64,000 bases of DNA from Alectoria sarmentosa (Eukaryota; Ascomycota; Lecanoromycetes; Lecanorales; Parmeliaceae). The notes below the pieces were generated by a model, which worked only from the letters and a program-made list of their open reading frames with translations, was not told the DNA's origin and ran no database searches. Every line of letters begins with the position of its first letter. Positions within the stretch are counted from its first letter, which is position 1. Where the stretch lies: positions 124,001 through 188,000 of the forward strand of contig WOGZ01000010.1 in the NCBI GenBank assembly GCA_009733775.1, written 5' to 3'. Positions 35,301 through 46,488 of this stretch are shown piece by piece. Made by a program: the position numbers and the translations under genes.

Positions 35301-38076
35301 GAAGATCAGACGGCGCCTCGCACAAATGGCCCTCTTGGTCCAGACTGCACATAGTGAGGAACCGCTCTCTGTATGACCGAGTTATTAGCGCTAATGGGAA
35401 GCGCTTAAGGGGTGTTTGTGAACTTACTTGTATGGTGCGGCCGATATTGTCTTGCTGAAGAAAGGTAGCTTCCGCATCTGGCTCGCAAGACCAGTTGACA
35501 AATGCTTCGAATCGGCTTGATCCCGCACAAGCTTCTCGAGATGCTTCAATATCAACTTCTTCTGCTGAGGCGATGTCGGATGGAGAATTTTTTGGCCAGC
35601 CACTAACCAATCCACAAATGTCTCGAGAGAATCTTGACACGTGAGTTTTAGATCCGAGCTTGTCTTCGACTTTTTGCGCAGGAACTTCACGGCATCTGCT
35701 GGCATCATATCAGTATCCAATAGCGGCGGCGCTGCGACTGAGGTACGAGATGCGGCTTCGAGCAGAAAATCGGCCAAAGGTTCCCCTTTCTCGAGAATGA
35801 GCGCCAGAGCGGAATTGCTGCTTGGTGAAATCTGCCGGAGCCGGGAGTCGTTGATGGGAAGAATCCATGTGCTATTTAGGCTCGAGGGCAGCCCTTGCTT
35901 TTCTTCCTTTAACCTGAGGGATATCCAAGTCCAGATGTTGTGAATCAATGGGTCTAGATCCCGAACCCGTTGCTCAAGCTCGTATGTACCTCCATTTTGA
36001 AACACGCCTTGGTATATGTTGGGCCAGTCTTCAGTCAAGTCATGTAGAGCACGGAATCTCATCACGGAACTGAGGTAGGTAATGTCGTTCCGTAGTACGT
36101 CACGGATGACTGGAGTAAGCTCGTTGATATTCAATGTCTCGGACGTTCTTGTCCCGGAAAATAATTGCATTTCGGCGGCATCTCTTGGGAGGAGCAGAAC
36201 TCCACCTAATGGTACTGCCGCTAGCGTGCCACTGACCATGGGCCAGAGGCTAATGCCGTGGAGGTCACCATAGAGTAAAGTCCTGGCTTCGCCTTTCAAG
36301 TCACTATCAATTGCGTCGAGGAGACAGTTTTCCAGGATAGAGGTCGTTATATCTCGTGGTAACGTCGAAACACGCTCGTTGCAGTTACGAACGAATTCGC
36401 GCACAGTGGTAGGCGTCCGTAATATAAGCCTCTTGCTGTGACTATTGACCTGTCTCTCGAGTTTCTGTAGGACGTTCTGTTCCAAGACCACGACTGGCAT
36501 GTGGACCTGGGCCAGCGACGTGAGGTATCTAGCGTCCTGCGCTCCGGACTCGGAAAAGAATCCCTGATCAAGCGTGACACAACAGCCACTTACGGCATTC
36601 CACACCCTCAGATTGTCCGCAATAACCCTGTCGATTATCCAATCATCTAATCGAGTCCATAGGTCAGAGTGAGACAAATCAGAGCGTGGCCATAGGCCAA
36701 AGCCCTCTGCTTTCCATGAGAGAGGGTTTCGGTGTACTAGTAAATCAGTCCAAGCAGCCGAGATACGATTCTTGAACATGTACTCATTCCATTTCACAGC
36801 GAGATCCTCGAAGCCTAGTCTCGCCCGGTCAGGTGCTATCGCAAACAAGCCGTGCATATGGACAGGCTGCTTCGTCAGAATTGGCAGTATTAGAGTGGAG
36901 AAAAGCTGTCCAGAGAATGGTCCATCAGGCGAAGACCTTGCGAGCGGCGCTGCAATTGCCACCCAAGGATAGAGCTTGAGCTCGCGAGCCCACGTGTCGA
37001 GTTCCTCGTTCCCACAAGACCTCGTCATGGTATGATGGACCAGGTAGTTGTCTGTCCGAGTGCCTTCAGGATTTGAGTATTGAATGGTCACTTCGAAAAT
37101 CTTTGACACATCGACGAAAGCTGTATCCGTCGGATTTGGGGCGTACAGCCGTCTGAAGTCCGTTGACAGTTCTTTCCTGGATCTGTTCATTGTCAGTAAC
37201 CTGCCTGCTGGGACCTCCGAAAATGGTCAAGCCTGGGGCCTACCTTGTGTCGCGAGAATCGTCCTCAACAATTTGGGCTGTCGAAATAACGGTGTCGTCA
37301 AGTCTTATGATGACCTTGCGTACATGCTTAAGGAAAAGCAGACCGCCCGCCCGAATCTCCTGGCTGAATTTTTCGAGGGCTAATTTGATATCACTGATGG
37401 ATATGGCATGCTTGGCGATCTTGCTGGTTTCTTTCTGAGCTACGGTCCGCAAAGGAATACGTATTATTGTTTCATTGAAATCCAGCCGGTGATCAAAATT
37501 GAAAGCTCCCAAGGCCTTGATGTGATTTTGGATCTCGACAGAGTCCTGGTTGCCTATCACATCCCAAGTGGGACCTCGAGGCTTGTTGATCTCTTCGGAC
37601 GCCGACCACCTCTCATGTGGGTCCAAAATAAGTAACCAATTACGGGAGTAGATCCATGGCCCATCGGTCCAGTGATACACCTAACGGATTATCAGCCAGT
37701 CACACAGATTGACGTGGAACAAAGTAGAGTGACCCACGGAGTTGAAGCCTTGTCCAAACTTGCCCGTGGAAGCCGGATCTTCGCGTTTGCCAGAATCTCC
37801 AACCGAAGATAGACTATCGAAGTCCTTTTCTGAGAAGACGCTGTTGTTTCGGGCCAACAAGGCAGGCCCACGATAGTCTAGAAGTTCGTTGTGGAGTAAA
37901 GGCCCGTCGTGATATTTTGTGTCAAGCACATACTCGATCTCAGAGGCTTCAGCGTCGTCAGCATTCTGCAGAAGCTCTCGTAGACACGTATTTGAAGGGT
38001 ACGAGTCGCAGATCGTCCTCAGAGTGGTTGTAAATTTTTGGCTTTGGCCGCGATTTCGTGTAGGCGGCGGAGCCAT
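29391..38076 (-). CDS. Giant sacsin-like protein, two Hsp90-type ATPase domains plus BTB
   Basis: Six exons, 38076-37738, 37680-37244, 37182-35428, 35368-34575, 34526-30132 and 30076-29391, join in frame across introns of 48-61 bp to give 2801 aa. Domain 1 (about residues 10-250) is a sacsin/Hsp90-like GHKL fold: LRELLQNADDAEASE and GKFGQGFNS, joined by splicing to VYHWTDGPW. Its second ATP motif reads ARNNSVFSEKDF, with Asn where the usual Asp sits. Domain 2 (about 1340-1560) repeats the fold with FNEFLANADDAGAT, YNDGTFSEKDF and GMFGRGALSMYHFTD, all key residues kept. The last exon adds a BTB/POZ domain (LTDVIFKAEG to FAYSGEY, about 2630-2700), a Cullin-3 adaptor or dimerisation fold. Sacsin links Hsp90-like repeats to protein quality control; a BTB tail suggests ubiquitin ligation of clients. 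That role is inference. Confidence 0.88.
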
Positions 38077-38564
38077 GATGGCCGACCTTCAGAGTTGTAT
38101 GGTCTACTGTCAAAGTAGTGCAAATGCGTATGTGAAGTGAAAAGGTGAGGGATATTGTAAGGATAGGATAAGAAGGAAGACGTAAGGTTTCCAAACAGAT
38201 GAATGTTGAATGTAAAGTGAGAACAAGGGTTGTGGCCTTGCTGAAAACTGAAAAGGCATCACTTCGGGTTACTACCCTCAAATATGGTCTTGCCAAGGTC
38301 AATGTGAAGGAAGTCGGACAATTATGGTTACAACGGAGTTCAAAAAGGCGTTTTCAATCACGGCAGCCTACATGTTATGATACTCAAGAGTAACAATATT
38401 CCAATAGTGCAGCTCACTGAAAGCAAGCTAGTTTCACCTGGAGTAGTTGATGCTGATATGTTCACTTTCCGTCCTATATTCATTACTTTACGATAAAAAA
38501 AGTGGTAAGTACCTTATCGCGCTTATCCAAGTAAAAGATGCATAGCATGCATGACTGTGACTTT

Positions 38565-38845
38565 GTTTTACAGGGTCGATGCAGGGCTAGAGCGCCATCT
38601 GATGATTTGATGCAGACAAAGCCAAAGGTCCACCTTGGCTTCTCAAAAGATCGAGGTGCAGGAGGCTGCGCTGGGATAATACAGCTCAGGGATGCCATTG
38701 AGATTGGACAAATGATAGTCTGAGATACGGAGCAGCCTCTCACACAAAAGACCGTTGAGCTTCCAAACATTACGTAGATTGTTTGCCGTAATAAGATCTG
38801 TTAACAGTTGAAGGACTAGTTGAGATTTGGAGGTAACGATTAAAC
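38565..38845 (+). repeat. Diverged direct repeat, copy B
   Basis: Partner of 28955-29240, same orientation, starting about 490 bp before the sacsin-like start codon. It lacks the roughly 30-bp segment present in copy A between GAGATTTG and GTAACGATTA. The two copies thus sit at similar distances 5' of two adjacent minus-strand genes. Confidence 0.75.
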
Positions 38846-38852
38846 CAAGGGC

Positions 38853-38880
38853 TAGCGTGTATCCGTACTAGTACACGCTA
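38853..38880. repeat. Small inverted repeat
   Basis: TAGCGTGTA at 38853-38861 and its reverse complement TACACGCTA at 38872-38880 flank a 10-base loop directly after repeat copy B. It could be a hairpin, a dimeric factor site or the terminal repeat of a small element. Confidence 0.6.
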
Positions 38881-38987
38881 ATGCTAGAAGTGGCTAGTAT
38901 CCTACTTCAAGTCAAAGGCTCCAACGTTCAATACCATCAATCACAAGTCCGTGGATTTCGGAACGAGGAGGTGTGATTCTGCTTGCC

Positions 38988-39920
38988 ATGTCTTTCGATC
39001 GGTCTCCAGCTCTGGAGAGCCAGGTACGAAAACTCAGATGGTTTCCACAGGCTCGTGCTGATAGACGAACAAGCCCACCACATATCGTCGAAGTGATGAC
39101 CCCGAGTATCGAGACGACCCAGAATTCAGTCGGTTCAGCGAAAGTCTGTCCGAACAGCTCTTCTCCCTCACATCCAAGATCGGCCGCCTGTCCTCACAAT
39201 TAAACCTCCTCGGCACGAAGCGGGACACGGAAAGAGTCAGAGAAAGAGTGCATGATCTTTTGGATGAGGCAAGAGATGGTTTCAAAGAGGTTGGGGAGGG
39301 CGTCAAGAGACTGACAACGTGGGAAGACTTGAGCGTACGATGCTAATTTTCCGTCTGCAGGGGTCGTGGCTGATAGAGACTGCGAACAGGCATCCCAGAA
39401 GTACACCCAACAGAAACTATCCCGCGAATTCCAAGCGTCAGGCACCGAGTTCCAATCAATACAACGCCTCGCCCTCGAAAAGGAGCGCGCATCCGCCTCC
39501 GCCGCTCGCACAGCCCTCGATTCGACCGACGCCTCAAACCAGCCATACTCCGACAGCCCCTCACAGCAGCAATCGCAATTACAAGAGCAAGACCAGCTGC
39601 GTCTGGCCTCGCAAGATGAGGTCGACTTCCAAGATTCGCTGATCGTGGAGCGGGAATCCGAGATTCGCAATATCGAGCAAAGCGTTGGAGAGCTGAACGA
39701 GCTGTTTAGGGACGTGGCGCACATCGTGCATGAGCAGGGAGGGCAGCTCGACACGATCAGTGGCAACGTACAGAATGTGGCTACGGATACGCAACATGCG
39801 GACATAGAGCTGAGGAGCGCGAGTCGGTATCAGAAGAGTGCGAGGGGGAAGGCGTGTTGCCTGCTGGTGATTCTTGCGGTCGTCTTGGTCATCATAGTTC
39901 TGGCCGTGGTACTGGGATGA
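38988..39920 (+). CDS. PEP12: Pep12-type endosomal syntaxin (Qa-SNARE)
   Basis: Target-membrane SNARE for fusion at the late endosome/prevacuole. Three exons, 38988-39023, 39065-39334 and 39390-39920, give 278 aa. The N-terminus MSFDRSPALESQ leads into the Habc helices (FSRFSESLSEQLFSLTSKIG), continuing across intron 2 as WEDLS|ASQKYTQQKLSREFQ, the standard Pep12/Syntaxin-7 junction. The SNARE helix (about 190-245, ERESEIRNIEQSVGELNELF) keeps the zero-layer Gln, and the protein ends in one hydrophobic tail anchor (CCLLVILAVVLVIIVLAVVLG minus the last residues). Intron 1 is only 41 bp, but the in-frame TAG before it forces this acceptor. Endosomal assignment rests on overall similarity. Confidence 0.88.
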
Positions 39921-40071
39921 AGAGGCGGATGCTGGCGTTTGGCGTTCGGTCTTCCCAGAGCACCTCTGACGTTTGGAGCATTGCCAGCAAGCATGGAGCC
40001 GGACGTTTGTGTACATCCTGTCATATTAAGCAAAACCATATATACACACCGCCCCTCTGCTCCTCCCCCTT

Positions 40072-40833
40072 TCACATCCCCACCAGCCTCCCCAACCGCA
40101 TCCTCCACCCCTCCCAACTATTCAGCTTCGGCCTGACGTCCAAATAAAAAGCCAACCCGCCACCCCTGCCCCTATAAAAATCAATCACATACTCCACCCC
40201 CTTCCCCTCACACCTCTCCACCACCCAATCATGCCGATCGAAGGGCCCCTCATACCCCCACAGCCCCAACCACCTCGCCCTCGGACTCACCCTGCCGCTA
40301 TCCCCGCTGAAACTCCGCAACTTCGGCCCATTGCACCCCTCGTTCTGCTCCCGGGCGAACCGCCCTTCCCAGCCCTTGATCTCGGCCCAGGCGCGCTCGT
40401 TGACGGCGTTGTGGATCGGCACGACGGTCGCCATGTCCGCGGCGTCGGGCGCGTGGTTCTTGCGCCGCATGGCGTCGAAGAACATCTTCTCGGACGGGTA
40501 GATCCAGTTCGATGCCGCCGCCGTCGCCGCATTGCTCTGTCCGTGCGAAGGCGCCGACGTCGGCGTCGGCGTCGTGGTGGCGGGGGAGTGCTCGGCGCGC
40601 GGTATGGAGCTCGTGACGCGGTCCGAGGCGAGGGGGCGGGTCTTGGTGAGTTTCGGAGGGGGAAGGGAGGCTGGGGATTGGGGGGGCGAGGGGGGTGGTG
40701 GTGGTGGTGGTGAGCGGGTTTCTTGGGCGGCGGCTTCGAGCCATGCTGCGCGGGCGGAGGGGTCGATTGGGCATTCGGGTGGTGAGGGGGAGGTTGGAGG
40801 GGGTTGGGATTGGCTTGAGGAGCTGGATCCCAT
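40072..40833 (-). CDS. Holocytochrome c/c1 synthase (heme lyase)
   Basis: Attaches heme to apocytochrome c or c1 in the mitochondrial intermembrane space. Single exon, 253 aa, from ATG 40833. An N-terminal Ser/Pro region contains ECPIDP, a CP-type heme-regulatory motif. A polyproline stretch follows (about 40-60). The conserved core starts NWIYPSEKMFFDAMRRK (about 110) and includes VVPIHNAVNERAW, with the essential His, then GYEGPFDRHDW and VIDFYRGR. The wording FFDAMRRK and AVNERAW looks closer to the cytochrome c1 form (CYT2) than CYC3, but I cannot separate them with certainty. It is convergent with the syntaxin gene (151 bp) and divergent from MVD1. The coding strand is unusually C/G-rich, producing long false frames on both strands. 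Confidence 0.87.
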   Translation of the reverse strand: MGSSSSSQSQPPPTSPSPPECPIDPSARAAWLEAAAQETRSPPPPPPPSPPQSPASLPPPKLTKTRPLASDRVTSSIPRAEHSPATTTPTPTSAPSHGQSNAATAAASNWIYPSEKMFFDAMRRKNHAPDAADMATVVPIHNAVNERAWAEIKGWEGRFAREQNEGCNGPKLRSFSGDSGRVSPRARWLGLWGYEGPFDRHDWVVERCEGKGVEYVIDFYRGRGGGLAFYLDVRPKLNSWEGWRMRLGRLVGM

Positions 40834-41045
40834 GGTGGTAGGCTAGGGGACGAGGCAGTTGGAGAAGATGGCGAGGGAGACCGAATTGAGAATCTGCCAA
40901 GCCTGGAGCCGAGGTTTGGCCGCGGGGTGCTTCCAACCAGCACCGAGACTGAGCGAAAGGAGATGGTCGGTCAACTGGAATATATCCAGGTCAATTGTCT
41001 GACCTTTGATGATCTCCCACGTCAAACAAGACTGGTTCCTACAAA
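40834..41045. promoter_or_regulatory. Bidirectional promoter, heme lyase and MVD1
   Basis: Only 212 bp separate the two divergent start codons, so both promoters must overlap or lie within the flanking coding region. No TATA box is visible in either direction. Confidence 0.55.
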
Positions 41046-42285
41046 ATGGTCGACCAGAAGATCTACCGCGCGAGCACGACCGCTCCAGTGAACATCGCAG
41101 TGATCAAGTACGCCCCCCTCCCCCCCTCCTCCCCTTACAAGTCTCGAGCAGCACTGACAGAATGAACCTAGATACTGGGGCAAACGCGACCCCGCCCTCA
41201 ACCTCCCCACCAACTCCTCCCTCTCCGTCACCCTCTCCCAATCCGACCTCCGCACCCACACCACCGCCTCCTGCTCCCCTGCCTTTGACCACCCAGACAC
41301 CCTGCTCTTAAACAACGCCCCCCAATCCCTCTCCACGCCGCGCTCCCTCGCCTGTCTAAAGTCCCTGCGCGCTCTCCGCTCCGGGCTCGAAGACGCCGAT
41401 CCGTCCCTCCCGAAGCTCTCAACCTACCCCCTCCGCCTCGCGAGCGCGAACAATTTCCCCACGGCCGCCGGCCTCGCATCGTCGGCTGCCGGCTTCGCGG
41501 CGTTGGTGCGTGCGATAGCGGACCTGTATGGGTTGCGACAGTCGCCGACCGAGCTCTCCCTCATAGCGCGTCAGGGCAGCGGGTCGGCGTGCAGGAGTCT
41601 GCTGGGTGGCTATGTCGCGTGGGATCACGGCACGCGAGACGACGGATTGGACAGCCGGGCGAGACTCGTGGCGCCAAAGGCTCATTGGCCGGATATGAGA
41701 GCTCTGATATTGGTCGTGAGCGCGGCGAAGAAGGGCGTGAGTAGTACGACGGGCATGCAGACGACGGTGCAGACGTCGAGTCTGTTTCGGACGAGAGCGA
41801 AGGAAGTGGTGCCGAAACGGATGGCGGAGATGGAGCAAGCGATATTGTCAAAGGATTTCGAAACGTTTGCAAAGGTCACGATGAGGGAGAGTAATTCCTT
41901 TCACGCTACGTGCTTGGACACCGATCCGCCAATCTTCTACCTCAACGACGTCAGCCGGGCTGCGATCAAAGCCGTTGAGGAAACGAACCAGAAGGCCGCA
42001 CGAACGATAGCGGCGTATACGTTCGATGCGGGACCGAACGCCGTCATTTACTACCAAAAAGCTGACGAAGATGCTGTGCTGAAGACTTTTTTGCCGATTC
42101 TCCGGCACAAAGAAGGCTGGGGGGAAACGGATACCGAGATCGATGATCCTGGGCCTGCCAGCCCCCAAGTTGTCGAGGCGTTGGAAGCGGGCGTCAGTAG
42201 AGTTATATTGACGAGTGTGGGAGAGGGACCGATCAGTGTGCGGGAGCATCTGATTGATGATGAGGGAAAGCCTGTGATTACTTGA
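41046..42285 (+). CDS. MVD1: Mevalonate diphosphate decarboxylase
   Basis: ERG19/MVD1, the ATP-dependent decarboxylation of mevalonate 5-diphosphate to isopentenyl diphosphate in sterol synthesis. Two exons, 41046-41107 and 41172-42285, give 391 aa. Exon 1 codes VDQKIYRASTTAPVNIAVIK and the 64-bp intron falls just before YWGKRDPALNLPTNSSLSVT. The GHMP-kinase ATP loop NNFPTAAGLASSAAGFAAL and the family segment RQGSGSACRSLLGGYVAW are intact, including the Ser and Asp/Arg of the active site. The C-terminal TFDAGPNAVIYY is also standard. It ends 51 bp from the convergent ELP1 stop, so the two 3' UTRs almost surely overlap. Confidence 0.95.
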
Positions 42286-42336
42286 TGATGGATGATGGAT
42301 GAAAAGTCTTGTTGTATATACCCGCTATGTCGTCTG

Positions 42337-45300
42337 CTATCGACCGAGGAGTGACAGCCTGTCGAAGATCTTCACCACTGTTGCTTCTCTGCGTTTGTCT
42401 CCTTCCAAAGCATCCCACCGCACACCTTCTCCTCCTTTCGGCCTGCCCTCCCCTTCTTCGCCTTCTTTCTGCTCGACCGCCTCCTTGACGTCGCTCTTGA
42501 ACACTTCGTCAACGCATCCTTTACACAGCTCCACAACCTCAACGATAGCATCCTCCACAGCTCCAGCCCTCTCTCTCATACCTCTCCTCATCAACCCAAC
42601 GACCAACCTATCCACTTCTTCATTTATTGTATTAACCCTATCAATCAGTCTTCCAACGCTATTGACCAAATACTCCTCTTCGTACACACTCCCCTTCTTC
42701 CCTCTGGCTCTCTTCCTCTCCTCTCTTCGCCTATTCTTCGATGTCCGTCTCGTAGCATTCGTGCCCACTGTTCCTGTCCGGTTAGTGTACCGCGTGAGCA
42801 ACGTGCCTCCCATGGTAGACGCATCAGTCGTCGCGAGCGAGACATTATCTGGAATATCTGCGCCGCCGTTCACGTCGCCGTCCAAGAATGCCAAAGGGTC
42901 TTCGGCTTTCTTCGTTCGCAATTCGCGTAGTCGAGGTATCTGTGCATTGAGCTGGCTTTTGCAGTCGGCCAGCAGCTCCGTCATAGACGCCATGCCGTCT
43001 ACCAGCCCCGTGTCGACGACCGAGTCGAGTAGGTCGGACCGCCGGTGGAGACTGATGGTGCGGAGAGCATCGGCGAAGAAGTAGCCTTTGCAGAAGATAC
43101 GAGCGGCGTTGGGGACGTCGGTGAGGTAGTCGAGATGGATGATGGCGGCGGAGAAGAAGTCTTTGGATTCCGAGAGGGTATCTGCGAGTGTCTGGGCTAG
43201 GGAACGGAGCTGAGGCTGCGGCAAAGGTATGAGGGTGGCGCAGGAAAGCGACTCTTTCCACAGATGGGCTTGACGGAAAGCCTCGCTGGCGGGGGAATAG
43301 TCGTTGAGGTACTCGTAAGCTACTCCAGCTTCCTTGAATTTCCCATTTTGCAAAAGGAAATCAGCATACAGGCGCATCATCTCCTTGAGCTTATCTTCTT
43401 GGTAGCGGTAGAAGTCTAGAGCTTCTGGGTATAGACCATGCTTTTTGGTATACTCCATGACTTCATCGAAAGCGCTTAGATCGCACAGATGTCTCAATGC
43501 TTTCCTGAATCGACCCAAGTGATTGTCGATGGAGTACTGTCTTCGCAGCATCGCCATTCCTTGCAAATTCCGGAGGAACGGGAGGTATTCTTTGGGGTCC
43601 TTCTGAGACTGCTGAGCGACCAACAAGGCCAGCTCGAGATCGTAAAGTCCAAGGGCATTATCGTAGAGCCGGTTGACGTCCGCGAGGAAGCAGATGTGCT
43701 CTATCGCGGCGTCTACCAGGTCCGAATCCTGACCCCTCAAGCCAGCGATCTGTATCAGACCGGCATCGAGATCTGGGGGTGCCTTGCAGACATGAGCTGA
43801 AATGACGTTCTGAAAGTGGGTCGAGATGCGATTCCTTAGAGCGTCTAGAAAAGCGTCACAGATAAGGTTGACCTTCGAGATTCCATTCGTCGAACTCTTG
43901 ACGTTTGGCGGATCCAGCGCGAAGACAACTCCAGGAAGTGTCTCTTTGTACATTGTCTTAGACACGTCTTCCTCCCTCAGCTGTGACAAGAACAGATCAA
44001 TGTGCTCCACCTTCTTGACTTGATCAATAAATAGAGGTACACTGGAAACGAATTGCAGAGGAGCATGGTCGTGCAGTATGTTCATATCTACCCTTTGATT
44101 TCTGCACGCTAGGAACGCCTTTTTGTAGTCTCTCTTGTTGATGCTGTCTCGAATCCCTGCAAGCACCAGCGCTCTGGGATAGATGGTTTCCAGATTACCT
44201 CTTGGCATTTGTAAGACCAAAGCGAAAATCGAGGGCATGACTGTCACAAGCCTGGCACCTCGTTCGATGCTACGGCATCGTTCATCTGACTCGGGTGTAT
44301 CAGGAGGTATCTCGAGGTCTATCGGAAGTACTGTTAGAGTAGAGGGCGAGAACTGGGTCAATGGAGACTCGCCTTCAGAGTCTCGCGTGAGATGGACGAA
44401 CTTCAACAGATGTTGGCTGGTGGTGAATATCAGATGCGCGGGAGTAACAAGGAATGACGTGCAATTCCTTGCGAGGCGGCGCTCATTGGCAAAGAGAGAG
44501 CCATTTTCAGCAAGACTGAAGACAACATCTTTTGTGGCCGGCGTTTCGGCTCCATTGGCCAAGCCATTGACAGCATGCTCGATCTCGAAGCCGCAAACAG
44601 TTGCATCAACCGTCTGCAAGGACAATGGGGAGAGTGCGAGTTCTATACCGGCCATACCAACGACATTGAAACCTCGAACCCTCGCATCTAACTCCTCGCT
44701 ATTTGGTTTGCCATTGTGGTCTAGTACAACATATGTCTTCGATTTCGGGTTCCACGAATTTTTGATCATGCCTTCGATGTCTGTTTCATGTAAAGAGATT
44801 TGACCTAAATGGTCGCCGTCCTCTCCGGTGATGGTAAACGAAGAGCTGTCTATACATTTTGAGAATAATAGACTTGCATTACCGCTGAAAGAAGTCTGAA
44901 GATACAACCTATCTCGACATGTGATTGCGTCTGTATCTGTCGACCAAAAGTCATTAATTGACCTGCAGACTGGTGGGTTCTGAACCATTGACTTTAGCGA
45001 CCACTCAAATTGACAGTATCCCTGGTGGTGTAGAACGCCGATCACAGCCCTGGGACGAGGATTTGAGCGGATCGTAATGGCGACGTCGATGATACTACTG
45101 TTGATTTCAATCTCATGCAGCGCCATAGGAGGCGGAACGTTCGCCAGTCGCATAGGTGTCAGCTTGAGGCGTTCTGGAGATGATAAGCCAGATAATTACG
45201 CAGGACATCTGCAACTTACTTCCGTCAACAACAGCAACGACCCCGTAATCATTTGGCGGCGACGTTGGACTGATCGTGACAATCGAGGCGTACGCGGCTC

Positions 45301-46488
45301 TCTGAATAGTTTCTAATGATACTGCTTCAGTACTTTTAATCGAGACAAAGGTTCAATTACTACGAGATGCTCACCTTGACCGTGCAAAGTAAAATGCAGT
45401 GATTTCTCGGGATGCCAGTTCAGAGAAACAGGCTGTGTGCAATTTTCTTTCGAGTACAGGAAAACCTCTTGCTTCAAATAATAATAATAATTTCCCATAG
45501 CCCATAGCTGAACCCTATCATTGTAGCGTACAGCAAGCACAGATGAGTCAACATTCCAATTCAGAGAGATTTGAGATCCCCAAGTACTTAGTTCTACCTC
45601 GTTCAGCCGTAAGTCAAAGTGCCCGTGGCGTAGACCATTCCTTTCAAAGAAAACGACTTTGATACAGTCATTGAACCGCTGTATACCAGCCAAGAGATTG
45701 CCTGTCGGTCTCCAGCTCAAGGCACCTACCAAGCCATCAACGGGCTCGCTGACGCTGTCGAGGATACCTTCTCTTGAAAAGACACGAACGACTCGACGCG
45801 AGTCTGATTCGATGCTGTTGATGGCAAGGTAAGCACCATCTCCTCGCCAACTGATAGTCGTCTCTTTGGCATCTTTGTCATTCAATAAACCCTCATCTAC
45901 TGTCTCAGGGACCGTGGGGTCCCGAAGAGCTCTTGCTTTTTTCCCTTTGAATTGAGTTTCTTTCTTTCCCCAGCCAACAGAGACATGATTTGAGGCTTTC
46001 AAATCGTCGAAGGTGAATGTGATGTCCGTCACATTCTCAAAGTCTCGCGTCATATAAAGCAAGGTCGAAGCTCTTGTCGTGATAGCAAGTAGCTCTTCAT
46101 CAGGTGACCAAGCAGCGCCGGATATACCTGCATCAACAGAGCCGACAATCTCGATCCTCTCCTCTTCCGCCTTTGGCTCTTGTCGAACAAGGATGAGATC
46201 TCCACCTGCAAAGACCAAACATATGGTTGAAGAGTCCGAGAAGTAATGCAGATTTAATATTACGTCACATTCGAGATCGGGCAGTGGACATGGGGCATCC
46301 CAGGCTGCTATGGGCTCCAACGCCTTGTCATGTTTCCTCCACCTTTTTAGCTCGAGTAAGGCAATATCTCTGGTCGGCCCGAAGGCGCATATCACGCTGT
46401 CACTGGCAGCATCCCAAGCGGACGCTGTGAGTTTGAGTCCTGGCGGGCTCGCCAACACGGAACGATGTATACTTTTCAGATTACGCAT
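42337..46488 (-). CDS. ELP1: Elongator complex subunit 1
   Basis: Elp1/Iki3, scaffold of the Elongator complex that makes the mcm5/ncm5 modifications on wobble uridine of tRNAs. Three exons, 46488-45375, 45312-45220 and 45173-42337, give 1347 aa, almost the same as yeast Elp1. The N-terminal half is two WD40 propellers (early marks CAFGPTRDIALLELKRWRK and AWSPDEELLAITT). The second half is the TPR-like solenoid (KHGLYPEALDFYRYQEDKL, AGVAYEYLNDYSPASEAFRQA). Near the C-terminus a basic stretch (SKNRRREERKRARGKKGS) matches the Elp1 tRNA-binding/NLS segment. The ATG at 46488 is preferred over an in-frame GTG one codon upstream. Introns are 62 and 46 bp. Confidence 0.95.

Larger units (their letters stand above)
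38077..38987. other. Divergent region, sacsin-like gene and syntaxin
   Basis: 911 bp holding the promoters of the sacsin-like gene (minus) and the Pep12-type syntaxin (plus). It contains repeat copy B and a small inverted repeat, both listed separately. No gene is supported. Confidence 0.5.

Noticed and set aside
30091..37190. Several separate sacsin-like genes
   Set aside because: Introns of 48-61 bp with canonical sites join all pieces in frame, and domain order matches one long protein.
40231..40943. Long frames on both strands over the heme lyase gene
   Set aside because: High G/C and proline-rich coding produce open shadow frames; only the 40833-40072 frame has family motifs.
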